50,983 bases of DNA from Oscillospiraceae bacterium. GTDB taxonomy: Bacteria; Bacillota; Clostridia; Oscillospirales; Oscillospiraceae. Positions within the stretch are counted from its first letter, which is position 1; every line of letters starts with the position of its first letter. This document shows, piece by piece, positions 17,130 through 24,633 of this stretch. Location: contig SVME01000005.1 of assembly GCA_015067605.1 (NCBI GenBank), positions 1-50,983 of the forward strand. The letters are read 5' to 3'. A model generated the notes under the pieces. That model was not told the DNA's origin, searched no databases, and saw nothing but the letters and a program-made list of their open reading frames with translations. The translations under genes were made by a program, and so were the position numbers.

Positions 17130-17158
17130 TTGCAATTTTGGTGAAGCTGCGCTATAAT
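17130..17158 (+). promoter_or_regulatory. Promoter of pncB
   Basis: TTGCAA (17130-17135), a 17-bp spacer and TATAAT (17153-17158). Confidence 0.85.
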
Positions 17159-17190
17159 AAGTACAATTATATCGATAAAGGAGTTTCGTT

Positions 17191-18651
17191 ATGAAAGTCT
17201 ACGACAAAATCAATCTGACCATGCTCTGCGATTTCTACGAGCTGACCATGGCTCACGGCTACTTTGAGAAAGGCTATCGTGACCGAATCACTTACTTTGA
17301 TTTGTTCTACCGCCGGTGTCCCGATGGCGGCGGCTTTGCCATTGCAGCCGGTCTGGAGCAGATTATTGAGTACATTCAGGAACTGCGCTTCGAGCCAGAG
17401 GATATTGAATACCTGCGGGGGCGGAAGCTGTTTAGCGAGGAGTTCCTGCAGTATTTGGCGGATTTTAAGTTCACCGGTGATATCTGGGCAGTGCCGGAGG
17501 GAACTCCCGTGTTCCCCAGAGAACCGATTCTGACCGTTCGGGCACCGGCGATTCAGGCGCAGTTGATTGAAACCTTCCTGCTGCTGTCTGTGAATCACCA
17601 GAGTTTGATTGCCACCAAGGCCAACCGTGTGGTTCGCGCGGCGCAAGGACGGACGGTGCTGGAGTTCGGTTCCCGCCGTGCGCAGGGCGCTGATGCGGCC
17701 ATTCTGGGTGCCCGTGCGGCTTATATCGGTGGCTGTAATGGCACGGCCTGCACCATCTCCGATCAGCTTTTTGGGGTTTATGCCGGCGGCACCATGGCTC
17801 ACGCTTGGGTTCAAATGTTCGACAGCGAGTATGAGGCCTTCAAGTCCTACTGCCAGATGTACCCTCACAATGCCACGCTGTTGGTGGATACCTATAATAC
17901 TCTGAAATCCGGCATCCCCAACGCCATTCGGGTGTTCAACGAGGTGCTCAAGCCCATGGGCATCACCAAGTGCGGCATCCGTCTGGACTCCGGCGATATG
18001 GCATATCTGAGTCAGAAGGCTCGAAAGATGCTGGATGATGCGGGCTGGACCGAGTGCCAAATTTCCGTATCTAATTCGCTGGACGAGTATATCATCCAGG
18101 ATCTGCTACGGCAGGGTGCTCAAATTGATATGTTTGGCGTGGGCGAGCGGTTGATTACTGCCAGAAGTGAGCCGGTGTTCGGTGGTGTGTATAAGCTGGT
18201 CGCTGTGGAACGTGAGGACGGCACGGTTGAACCGAAAATTAAAATTTCTGAAAATGTTGGCAAGATTACCAATCCCCACTACAAGAAGCTCTACCGGTTC
18301 TACGGCAATGATACCGGCAAGGCCATTGCGGATTATATGTGCGTTTACGATGAAACTGTGGACGACAGCCATGATATGGAGATTTTTGATCCCGAGGCAA
18401 CCTGGAAAACCAAGACGGTGTACAATTTCACTGCCAAGGAGTTGCAGGTGCCTATCTTCAAAAACGGCGAGTTGGTGTACCGGTGTCCTAGTCTGCAAGA
18501 GGTTCGTGCCTACTGCTTGGAGCAGGTGGATAAACTGTGGGATGAGGTCAAGCGCTTCGATAACCCCCACACCTATTATGTGGACCTGTCCCAGAAGCTG
18601 TGGGATATCAAGTACGGTCTGCTGAAGAAGAACAGTCACTATGAGGCATAA
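17191..18651 (+). CDS. pncB: Nicotinate phosphoribosyltransferase
   Basis: PncB converts nicotinate plus PRPP to nicotinate mononucleotide, the first step of the Preiss-Handler NAD salvage route. The 486-residue length fits the Gram-positive PncB type. Visible markers: N-terminal LCDFYELTMAHGYF, FDLFYRRCPDGGGFAIAAGL, EFGSRRAQGADAAILGARAA in the phosphoribosyl-binding core, and RLDSGDMAYLSQKARK. AAAGGAG precedes the ATG at 17191. Its end overlaps the next gene by 11 bases, so the two are translated together. Confidence 0.95.
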   Translation: MKVYDKINLTMLCDFYELTMAHGYFEKGYRDRITYFDLFYRRCPDGGGFAIAAGLEQIIEYIQELRFEPEDIEYLRGRKLFSEEFLQYLADFKFTGDIWAVPEGTPVFPREPILTVRAPAIQAQLIETFLLLSVNHQSLIATKANRVVRAAQGRTVLEFGSRRAQGADAAILGARAAYIGGCNGTACTISDQLFGVYAGGTMAHAWVQMFDSEYEAFKSYCQMYPHNATLLVDTYNTLKSGIPNAIRVFNEVLKPMGITKCGIRLDSGDMAYLSQKARKMLDDAGWTECQISVSNSLDEYIIQDLLRQGAQIDMFGVGERLITARSEPVFGGVYKLVAVEREDGTVEPKIKISENVGKITNPHYKKLYRFYGNDTGKAIADYMCVYDETVDDSHDMEIFDPEATWKTKTVYNFTAKELQVPIFKNGELVYRCPSLQEVRAYCLEQVDKLWDEVKRFDNPHTYYVDLSQKLWDIKYGLLKKNSHYEA

Positions 18652-19141
18652 TTCTGCGAAAAATGTGGCGCTGGGCGGCGTGATGGCTGCGCTGGCGGTG
18701 GTCATCATGTCCATGGGAACGCTGATTCCGGTGGCAACCTTCGTCTGCCCCATGTTTTGCATGGTGCTGCTGACGGTGGTGCTGCGTCTGACCGGAAAGC
18801 GTACCGGTTGGGCGTGGTACGGAGCGGTGAGTATCCTGTCGCTCCTGCTGGCTCCGGATAAGGAAGCGGCAGCGGTGTTCGCCTTTTTGGGGTACTATCC
18901 TATCATCAAGCCATGGTTTGACCGTTGGAAGTTGGCGGTTGTGCTAAAATTTGTGTTTTTCAATGTGGCCATCTTTGCCATGTATGGTGTGCTGATTTGG
19001 GTGTTCGGCTTGGAGGATTTGCTGGAGGATTATCAAGAAATGGGCATGATTCTTACGGCAGTGACGCTGGTGCTGGGCAACATCACGCTGTTTATGCTGG
19101 ATGTGATTTTGGGTCGTCTGGGGAGCCGGAAACGTGGATAA
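18641..19141 (+). CDS. Integral membrane protein encoded with pncB (possibly an ECF-type substrate-binding component)
   Basis: A 166-residue protein with five to six hydrophobic segments. Its first segment, NVALGGVMAALAVVIMSMG, is Ala/Gly-rich, as in S-components of ECF vitamin transporters. It overlaps pncB by 11 bases and the next gene by 8. If it were an S-component, niacin would be the natural guess from its neighbour, but I see no niacin-specific signature and no T- or A-component here, so this is inference. No clean ribosome binding site is visible, which is consistent with translational coupling to pncB. Confidence 0.7.
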   Translation: MRHNSAKNVALGGVMAALAVVIMSMGTLIPVATFVCPMFCMVLLTVVLRLTGKRTGWAWYGAVSILSLLLAPDKEAAAVFAFLGYYPIIKPWFDRWKLAVVLKFVFFNVAIFAMYGVLIWVFGLEDLLEDYQEMGMILTAVTLVLGNITLFMLDVILGRLGSRKRG

Positions 19142-19382
19142 GACATGGACACTATATGTCCTGCGCTGTGGTGACGGCAGTCTGTACACTGGTATCACCA
19201 CCGATGTGGAGGTTCGACTGGCGGCGCATCGGGCTGGCAAGGGCGCAAAGTACACCCGTGGACGTTTGCCGCTGGAGCTGGTCTATTCCGAAAAATGTGG
19301 AACCCACTCCGATGCCCTGAAACGGGAGCTTGCCATCAAGGCATTGCCCAGAGAAGAAAAAGAACGCCTTTGTAATCTATGA
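19134..19382 (+). CDS. GIY-YIG domain protein (YhbQ/YazA, UPF0213 family)
   Basis: An 82-residue protein made of a single GIY-YIG endonuclease-like domain: LYVLRCGDGSLYTGIT carries the Y...Y-T-G-I core, followed by R28 (VEVRLAAHRAG) and Lys/Tyr in GKGAKYTRGR, ending E-R-L-C-N-L. The family is widespread; its physiological role in Firmicutes is unclear. The start is GTG at 19134, overlapping the previous stop by 8 bases; an ATG at 19145 is out of frame. It closes the pncB operon before a good terminator. Confidence 0.88.
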   Translation: MDKTWTLYVLRCGDGSLYTGITTDVEVRLAAHRAGKGAKYTRGRLPLELVYSEKCGTHSDALKRELAIKALPREEKERLCNL

Positions 19383-19405
19383 ATCACTTATTATTTTGCT
19401 TTTCT

Positions 19406-19444
19406 AAAATACCTCGACTTCGGTCGGGGTATTTTGCGTTTTTT
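19406..19444 (+). terminator. Terminator of the pncB operon
   Basis: A 13-bp stem with one wobble (AAAATACCTCGAC / GTCGGGGTATTTT), a TTCG tetraloop, then GCGTTTTTT. Confidence 0.92.
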
Positions 19445-19479
19445 AGTTGTAATTATCCATAAAGTGTGGTAAACAAAAT

Positions 19480-20082
19480 ATGCCAAACAAAATCTTTACA
19501 GTGGTGTTATGTTTCTTAGTGCTGGTTTCTTTGTTTGGATGCGGAACCGGGGATAGTAAAGAGGAGGATTTAGTATCGGATACGCAGGCTTCACATTCGC
19601 ATGATTTTTTGCCGGCGACTTGTTTTAACCCAAAGACCTGTTCCTGTGGAGCGACAGAGGGAGAAGCGTTGGGTCATCGTTTTAATGATGCAACTTGTAC
19701 CGATGCGGCGACTTGCTGCCGCTGTGGCGTAAAAGATGGGAATAAGTACGTTCGGACTGATTTTACCACCTTGAATAAGGTGGATATGACCCTGGGGACA
19801 ATTAGTGTGTACCACGATTATGAACAGGCTATTATGAAGGGGAATATTTCTAACGGGTTGTTTTCGGTTAGCTTCGATGTTTCAAACTATCCGGCGCTCT
19901 ATTTCTATGATTTGAACGGTAATATGGTTATTGATTTGTCGGAATATAAAACTGGATGGCAATGGCCATTCTTCTCCAATGGAGAGTGTGAGATTGAAAT
20001 AATCAATAACAACGATACAGAATATATCATCACGATTGATAAGGAAGGTAATGTTCTGGACTCTGTAAAAAAGTCGGATTAA
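19480..20082 (+). CDS. Predicted lipoprotein with Cys-rich zinc-ribbon-like repeats
   Basis: A 200-residue exported protein. The hydrophobic signal ends in a lipobox LFGC with the lipid-carrying Cys at position 21. Residues about 43-88 hold two Cys-rich units (HDFLPATCFNPKTCSCGATEGEALG, written in parts: ATCFNPKTCSCG and ATCTDAATCCRCG) that match the 26-residue units of the secreted lysozyme at 13004. The remainder is a beta-rich domain of unknown type. The gene is visibly richer in AT than its neighbours and has no clear ribosome binding site before the ATG at 19480, so it may be recently acquired or weakly expressed. Function unknown. Confidence 0.72.
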   Translation: MPNKIFTVVLCFLVLVSLFGCGTGDSKEEDLVSDTQASHSHDFLPATCFNPKTCSCGATEGEALGHRFNDATCTDAATCCRCGVKDGNKYVRTDFTTLNKVDMTLGTISVYHDYEQAIMKGNISNGLFSVSFDVSNYPALYFYDLNGNMVIDLSEYKTGWQWPFFSNGECEIEIINNNDTEYIITIDKEGNVLDSVKKSD

Positions 20083-20089
20083 TTGTAAA

Positions 20090-20120
20090 GGGGCGTGTTG
20101 CGAATGTTGCAACACGCCCC
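20090..20120. terminator. Hairpin terminator between convergent genes
   Basis: A 12-bp perfect stem GGGGCGTGTTGC / GCAACACGCCCC (20090-20101 with 20109-20120). Only the minus direction has a T-rich tail (TTTACAATT), so it mainly ends the 20138-21421 gene. Confidence 0.75.
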
Positions 20121-20137
20121 TGAAAACTAGGCGATAA

Positions 20138-21421
20138 TCATAAATGTACCAGTTCTGCATCGACCATTTTTTGCAGGCTCATAAGGATGCCCAGCTTGGC
20201 GTGGGCCCATGTCAGACCACCTTGGAAATAGACGGCGTAGGGTTCACGGATGGGGCCGTCGGCGGACAGCTCCATGGTAGAGCCTTGCACGAAAGCACCG
20301 GCGGCCATAATCACCTGCGCATCGTAGCCGGGCATATCGCCGGGGATGGGGTCGGCGTAGGAATCCACCGGCGCGGCGGCTTGAATACCCTTGCAGAAGG
20401 CAATCATGGCTTTCTCACTGCCCAGCTCCACCGCCTGAATGATGTCGTGACGGGATTCGGTGGCGTTGGGTACGCACTTGAAGCCCACCGGCTCGTAGAG
20501 GTTCGCGGCAAAGATGGCACCCTTTTCGGCACTGGCCACCACGGTGGGGGAGAGGAAGAAGCCTTGATACAGCGCCGGCATCAGTCCCAGATTGGCACCG
20601 ACCTCCTGACCCAGACCGGGAGCGGAGAGCCGATAGGCACACCGGTCAACGCATTTCTGAGTACCGGCGATGTAGCCACCGATGGGAGCCAGACCGCCAC
20701 CGGGGTTTTTAATCAGAGAGCCCACCACCATATCCGCCCCCACATCAGAAGGCTCAATGGTTTCCACGAACTCGCCGTAGCAGTTGTCCACCATCACCAG
20801 CACATCCGGCTTGATTTCCTTGCAGAAGCGAATCAGCTCGCCGATTTGCGTGACGGAGAAGGTGGGACGGGTGGCGTAGCCCTTGGAACGCTGAATGGTA
20901 ATCAGCTTGGTCTTTTCGTTGATGGCGGCACGGATGCCCTCGTAGTCGAAGGTGCCGTCGGGCAGCAAATCTACCTGATTGTAGGTCACGCCATATTCCG
21001 CAAGGGAACAGGGGCTGGGACGGATGCCGATGACCTCCTGCAAGGTGTCGTAGGGCAGACCCACGGGGGAGAGCAGTTCGTCACCGGGCAGCAGGTTGGC
21101 GGACAGGGCGATGGTCAGGGCGTGGGTGCCGCAGGTGATTTGAGGGCGCACCAGCGCCGCCTCCGTGTGGAACACGTCGGCGTAGACCTTTTCCAGATTG
21201 TCACGTCCCATGTCATCATAGCCGTAGCCGGTGGTGGCGGCAAAACAGGCGGCGGACACCCGGTTTTTCTGCATAGCAGTCAGCACCTTGGCCTGATTGT
21301 ATTCGGCTACCTTGTCGATGGCGGCGAACCGGTCGCTGATGCGTGCCAGCGTCTTTTCTCCGTATTCATACACAGCGGGGGAGATGCCCATAGTCTGATA
21401 AAGTTCCAGCAATTCGTTCAT
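20138..21421 (-). CDS. PLP-dependent enzyme of the methionine gamma-lyase-like / aluminium-resistance family (YnbB-like)
   Basis: A 427-residue fold-type I PLP enzyme. The PLP lysine is readable as K238 in VVGSLIKNPGGG, preceded by the Asp that contacts the pyridine nitrogen (VMVDNCYGEF) and the phosphate-binding segment RPQITCGTHALTIAL. This matches the Firmicutes family called methionine gamma-lyase-like or aluminium resistance protein (YnbB in Bacillus). The name reflects distant similarity; the true reaction, probably C-S lyase-type, is not established. It is a single-gene unit with a perfect TTGACA/TATAAT promoter. GAGGA precedes the ATG at 21421. Confidence 0.9.
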   Translation of the reverse strand: MNELLELYQTMGISPAVYEYGEKTLARISDRFAAIDKVAEYNQAKVLTAMQKNRVSAACFAATTGYGYDDMGRDNLEKVYADVFHTEAALVRPQITCGTHALTIALSANLLPGDELLSPVGLPYDTLQEVIGIRPSPCSLAEYGVTYNQVDLLPDGTFDYEGIRAAINEKTKLITIQRSKGYATRPTFSVTQIGELIRFCKEIKPDVLVMVDNCYGEFVETIEPSDVGADMVVGSLIKNPGGGLAPIGGYIAGTQKCVDRCAYRLSAPGLGQEVGANLGLMPALYQGFFLSPTVVASAEKGAIFAANLYEPVGFKCVPNATESRHDIIQAVELGSEKAMIAFCKGIQAAAPVDSYADPIPGDMPGYDAQVIMAAGAFVQGSTMELSADGPIREPYAVYFQGGLTWAHAKLGILMSLQKMVDAELVHL

Positions 21422-21455
21422 GTGATTTCCTCTTTATATAATGTAAGCTCCGAAA

Positions 21456-21484
21456 ATTATAGCGAAAACCGCTCCGGCTGTCAA
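21456..21484 (-). promoter_or_regulatory. Promoter of the YnbB-like gene
   Basis: On the minus strand a perfect TTGACA (21484-21479), a 17-bp spacer and a perfect TATAAT (21461-21456). Confidence 0.88.
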
Positions 21485-21493
21485 GCCTGTTGA

Positions 21494-21601
21494 ATGATTG
21501 TTTAGCGAAATGTAGGGGCGACCATTGGTCGTCCGAAACGCAATGATTACATATGAATCGGTCGAGCGATGCTCGCCCCTACAAATAATAAACGATGATT
21601 T
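21494..21601. repeat. Intergenic element D with (diverged) terminal inverted repeats
   Basis: The left end ATGATTGTTTAGCG (21494-21507) and right end TAAACGATGATTT (21589-21601) are diverged copies of the ends seen in elements A-C (9 of 11 core positions pair). Nested inside is a second, perfect inverted pair TGTAGGGGCGA (21511-21521) / TCGCCCCTACA (21573-21583). About 108 bp, no gene. Confidence 0.6.
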
Positions 21602-21615
21602 TGATGTGAAGGTTG

Positions 21616-21642
21616 AAAAAAGCCGCTCCGAGGTGGAGCGGC
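21616..21642 (-). terminator. Terminator of the Zn-peptidase operon
   Basis: An 8-bp stem GCCGCTCC / GGAGCGGC (21622-21629 with 21635-21642), followed on the minus strand by TTTTTTC. It lies next to the peptidase stop. Confidence 0.85.
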
Positions 21643-21650
21643 ATGGGATA

Positions 21651-22370
21651 TCAATCATCTCTACGTCCGCTGAACAGAAGCAGCAGTCGCAACAGCTGAG
21701 CAAGGGATACGGCAGTGGCGGCCACATAGGTCATGGCAGCGGCGGTGAGGGTCTTGCGTGCGCCTTGCTGCTCGTCGACGGTCAACAGATTAGAGTCCGC
21801 AATGGCCTGCATGGCGCGGCGGCTGGCGTTAAATTCCACCGGCAGGGTCACCAACTGGAACACCAGCGACAGGGCAAAGCAACCGATGCCCAGATACACG
21901 AACAGGAAGGAAAAGCCTTCCATGAAACCTAGGATCAGGCCGAGAAGAATCAGGGGCATTGCCAGCTTGGAGCCGATGTTGGTGATAGGGATGATGGCGG
22001 CTCGGAGTTTGATGGGAGCGTAGCTCTGGGCGTACTGCACTGCGTGACCGGCCTCATGGCAGGCAACGCCGATGGCGGCGGTGGAGGTGGAATCATACAC
22101 CTCGTCGGACAGGCGGATTACATTGGCCTTGGGGTCGTAGTGGTCGGACAGCTTGCCACCAATACGCTCAATCCGCACGCCACGGACACCATTGGCCTGC
22201 AGTACCCGTTCCGCAGCCTGTGCGCCGGTGAGCCGGCGCATGGAAAATTGCTTGGAGTACTTTTTGAAAGTGCTGTTTACATTGAAGCTAGCCCACAGGG
22301 ACAGCAGGATACAAGGAAGCACCAGAATCAGGTATAGCGGATCAAAGCCGTAGAAGTAGTAATAGGGCAT
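21651..22370 (-). CDS. Membrane-anchored neutral zinc metallopeptidase (YugP-like)
   Basis: A 239-residue member of the family of YugP of Bacillus (Zn_peptidase_2). The zinc-binding HEAGH motif is in IGVACHEAGHAVQYAQ (about 115-130). An N-terminal membrane segment (about 8-26) and two to three C-terminal hydrophobic segments place it in the membrane. The preceding GVRVERIGGKLSDHYDP-like region (GVRIERIGGKLSDHYDP here) is typical. Its natural substrate is unknown. AAAGGAGA precedes the ATG at 22370. It follows the TIGR04255 gene by 12 bases and must share its transcript. Confidence 0.9.
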   Translation of the reverse strand: MPYYYFYGFDPLYLILVLPCILLSLWASFNVNSTFKKYSKQFSMRRLTGAQAAERVLQANGVRGVRIERIGGKLSDHYDPKANVIRLSDEVYDSTSTAAIGVACHEAGHAVQYAQSYAPIKLRAAIIPITNIGSKLAMPLILLGLILGFMEGFSFLFVYLGIGCFALSLVFQLVTLPVEFNASRRAMQAIADSNLLTVDEQQGARKTLTAAAMTYVAATAVSLAQLLRLLLLFSGRRDD

Positions 22371-22382
22371 GGTATTCTCCTT

Positions 22383-23165
22383 TTAGATGGATACAGGGTC
22401 CATGGCATCGTGAAGCGTATCCGTGATGGCACCACGGAAAACGCCCCATGCCTGAGAATGGAGGGTCTGGAGGGCTCCGGCGGACATATTCACCGGTACA
22501 TTGCCAGCCATGAACAAATCCTGATCGAAAATAAACTTGATTTCGTTATCCTGCTGGCCGTTCTTCTTAACAAGACCGGGGCCGGCGTGGAACTTGGCCT
22601 TGCAACCGCCACGGAGATTCACCTCCGCATCGATGCTACAGCGGGCGATGGCGGAGTCGTTCACATCCTCCTCGGCCAGCAGACCTAAGTAACAGGGGGC
22701 AATCAGTGCGGAGAAAGGCTGATCCAGACCCAGCTCCTGACGGGAGATGAAGTTCAGATAACGCAGTCCCACACGCTCAAAATAGGCGGGCTTATAAATT
22801 TTGATGAAGGCAACCAACGGCTTATCCAGCTTGGCGGCAAACTCCTCCCAGCAGGTATAACGGCTGCAGGACAGGGAGATGAATTTGCTGGTAAGATTCA
22901 CACGCCACACACCGTCAGCAGAGGAGAACTGATAGTTGATGGTCTGGGGCTGGTTTTCCACAGTCAGATTGCCGGGGGTGCCGGTGAGCCGAGGGGCGGG
23001 AGCCTCCTTACGGGCGGCGTACTGGGGGTATTCGTCACGGATGGCTTCCTGAAACTGGACGGGCACATTGGCGCCGATTGTCAAAATCTCAGGGAAACGC
23101 AGCTGGCAGATGACTTCGCCCAGCTGATTGGAGCGGTATCGGCAACGGGGTTCGTTAGAAAACAT
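22383..23165 (-). CDS. TIGR04255-family protein, function unknown
   Basis: A 260-residue soluble protein with the features of the sporadically distributed TIGR04255 family: an N-terminal segment on a proteobacteria-to-Firmicutes pattern (PRCRYRSNQLGEVICQLRFP), a middle SADGVWRVNLTSKFISLSCSRYTCW, and the hallmark FERVGLRYLNFI. The C-terminal part ends AWGVFRGAITDTLHDAMDP. The family's molecular role is not established. It leads a two-gene operon with the Zn-peptidase. GAGGGAT lies before the ATG at 23165. Confidence 0.8.
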   Translation of the reverse strand: MFSNEPRCRYRSNQLGEVICQLRFPEILTIGANVPVQFQEAIRDEYPQYAARKEAPAPRLTGTPGNLTVENQPQTINYQFSSADGVWRVNLTSKFISLSCSRYTCWEEFAAKLDKPLVAFIKIYKPAYFERVGLRYLNFISRQELGLDQPFSALIAPCYLGLLAEEDVNDSAIARCSIDAEVNLRGGCKAKFHAGPGLVKKNGQQDNEIKFIFDQDLFMAGNVPVNMSAGALQTLHSQAWGVFRGAITDTLHDAMDPVSI

Positions 23166-23199
23166 GGGCTATCCCTCATTTCGTAATATGTTCATCTCT

Positions 23200-23227
23200 A
23201 TTATACCCCGTAAATTCAAAAATGCAA
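23200..23227 (-). promoter_or_regulatory. Promoter of the TIGR04255/Zn-peptidase operon
   Basis: On the minus strand TTGCAT (23227-23222), a 16-bp spacer and TATAAT (23205-23200). Confidence 0.8.
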
Positions 23228-23278
23228 GTGTGAACCCAAAACCTTTACACTTTCGCAAAAGATTGGGGTGGATAATAC

Positions 23279-23307
23279 TTGCAGAGGGGGAATCGATATG
23301 ATACAAT
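23279..23307 (+). promoter_or_regulatory. Promoter of nrdG-dut
   Basis: TTGCAG (23279-23284), a 17-bp spacer and TACAAT (23302-23307). Confidence 0.8.
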
Positions 23308-23334
23308 GTAAAAAATATGCCATGGAGGCTGCTT

Positions 23335-23886
23335 ATGAAATACGCATCCATTAAGAATTGTGATATCGCCAATGGCCCCGGTGTGCGGGTGAGCCTGTTC
23401 GTATCCGGCTGCACTCATCGGTGCAAGGGCTGCTTCAACGAAGTGGCGTGGGATTTTAACTATGGCGAGCCCTTTACGCAGGAAACCATCGATAAAATTC
23501 TCGATATGCTGGCACCCTCTTACGTGAAGGGACTGACACTTCTGGGCGGCGAGCCTTTTGAACCTCAGAATCAGCCAGCAATCGTGGAACTTCTGCGGCA
23601 GGTGAAGGCCAAGTATCCGGAAAAGAGCATCTGGAGCTTCTCCGGTTATCTGTTCGACCGGGACATTCTGCCCGGCAAGCTGGGTGATCCGGCAATCACC
23701 AGAGAATTTTTGAGTTATCTGGACGTGCTGGTGGACGGGCCCTTTATTGAGAGCCGGAAGAATCTTTCTTTGCGGTTCCGTGGCTCTGATAATCAGCGGC
23801 TGATTGATGTGCCCGCTTCGCTGGAGCAGGGGAGCGTCGTTCTTTGGGAGGACTGGCAGGGCAATGGAAGGGGGATGAAGGGATGA
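23335..23886 (+). CDS. nrdG: Anaerobic ribonucleotide reductase activating protein (radical SAM)
   Basis: NrdG uses SAM and a 4Fe-4S cluster to place the glycyl radical on the anaerobic reductase NrdD. The 183-residue length is normal. Visible are N-terminal SIKNCDIANGPGVRVSLF, the cluster motif CTHRCKGC (Cx3Cx2C), and the GG(E) motif LTLLGGEPF. I start at 23335 (MKYASIK) because GGAGG lies six bases upstream; a frame six residues longer begins before that site. No nrdD is in the window, so the partner must lie elsewhere. The stop overlaps the dut start (ATGA). Confidence 0.93.
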   Translation: MKYASIKNCDIANGPGVRVSLFVSGCTHRCKGCFNEVAWDFNYGEPFTQETIDKILDMLAPSYVKGLTLLGGEPFEPQNQPAIVELLRQVKAKYPEKSIWSFSGYLFDRDILPGKLGDPAITREFLSYLDVLVDGPFIESRKNLSLRFRGSDNQRLIDVPASLEQGSVVLWEDWQGNGRGMKG

Positions 23887-24320
23887 ATCCCATTCGAGTG
23901 AAAAAGCTACACCCGCTGGCGAAGCTGCCCAGCTACGGAAGCCCCGAGGCGGCAGGCGCGGATCTGTATGCCTGTCTGGAGGAGCCGGTGACCATCCTGC
24001 CCGGCGAAACCGCCTGGATTTCTACCGGCATTGCGCTGGAGGTGCCCAAGGGCTGCGCCGGACTGGTTTATGCCCGCAGCGGCATGGCGGCGAAAAGGGG
24101 ACTGGCACCGGCCAACAAGGTGGGTGTGGTGGACAGCGACTACCGTGGCGAAATCAAGGTGGTGCTGCTGAACCATGGTACCCAGCCCCAGACTGTGGAA
24201 AACGGGGAGCGTGTGGCCCAATTTATCATTGCGCCGGTGTATACTCCTGCCTATGAGCTGACAGAGGAGCTTTCTGATACTCACCGGGGAGAGGGCGGTT
24301 TCGGCTCTACCGGTGTATAA
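23883..24320 (+). CDS. dut: dUTP diphosphatase
   Basis: A trimeric dUTPase that hydrolyses dUTP to dUMP, keeping uracil out of DNA and supplying dTMP synthesis. The 145-residue protein shows all five motifs: GADLYA, ARSGMAAKRGL, GVVDSDYRGEI (catalytic Asp), GERVAQFII and the C-terminal RGEGGFGSTG. The ATG at 23883 overlaps the nrdG stop, and AAGGGGGA lies upstream; a longer frame from 23844 is only read-through of the nrdG end. Pairing with nrdG gives a two-gene deoxynucleotide-supply unit. Confidence 0.96.
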   Translation: MNPIRVKKLHPLAKLPSYGSPEAAGADLYACLEEPVTILPGETAWISTGIALEVPKGCAGLVYARSGMAAKRGLAPANKVGVVDSDYRGEIKVVLLNHGTQPQTVENGERVAQFIIAPVYTPAYELTEELSDTHRGEGGFGSTGV

Positions 24321-24547
24321 AAGAGCGCTTCAAAACACTCTTTCGGCAAAGTGTACGTACCTTTTGTGCCAATTTTTACGGATGGAAATCTTGGAATATA
24401 CCCTGAATACCAAGAATTTTCGTATAATAATCTTAAATTAGTTTTTGGACATCTGAAAAATAATGCGTTTTTAGAGGAGAACCTAGTATAATTCCACTGA
24501 ATTTGAGGAAATATACATCGGCACGCAAAAAAATAACATTTTGCATC
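24321..24547. other. AT-rich intergenic region, no gene seen
   Basis: This stretch between dut and the transporter gene is richer in AT than its surroundings. It holds a weak 6-bp hairpin just after dut (AAAGAG/CTCTTT, about 24322-24344) and two isolated TATAAT-like words (about 24424 and 24488) without convincing -35 partners. I see no convincing frame, RNA or operator. Confidence 0.5.
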
Positions 24548-24576
24548 TGTACAACCTCCGTTGCGAGTGTTATAAT
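24548..24576 (+). promoter_or_regulatory. Promoter of the Na/Pi-type transporter gene
   Basis: TGTACA (24548-24553), a 17-bp spacer and TATAAT (24571-24576) with an extended TGT. The predicted transcript start just before 24592 argues against using the GTG there as start codon. Confidence 0.65.
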
Positions 24577-24633
24577 GTACAATAGCCCTATGTGGACGAA
24601 ACTAAAAACGAAAAACAGGAGAGATCCAAAATT

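Noticed and set aside
24592-24633. GTG at 24592 as the start of the Na/Pi transporter
   Set aside because: The -10 box at 24571-24576 places the transcript start within a few bases of this GTG, leaving no room for a ribosome binding site. The ATG at 24634 has one.
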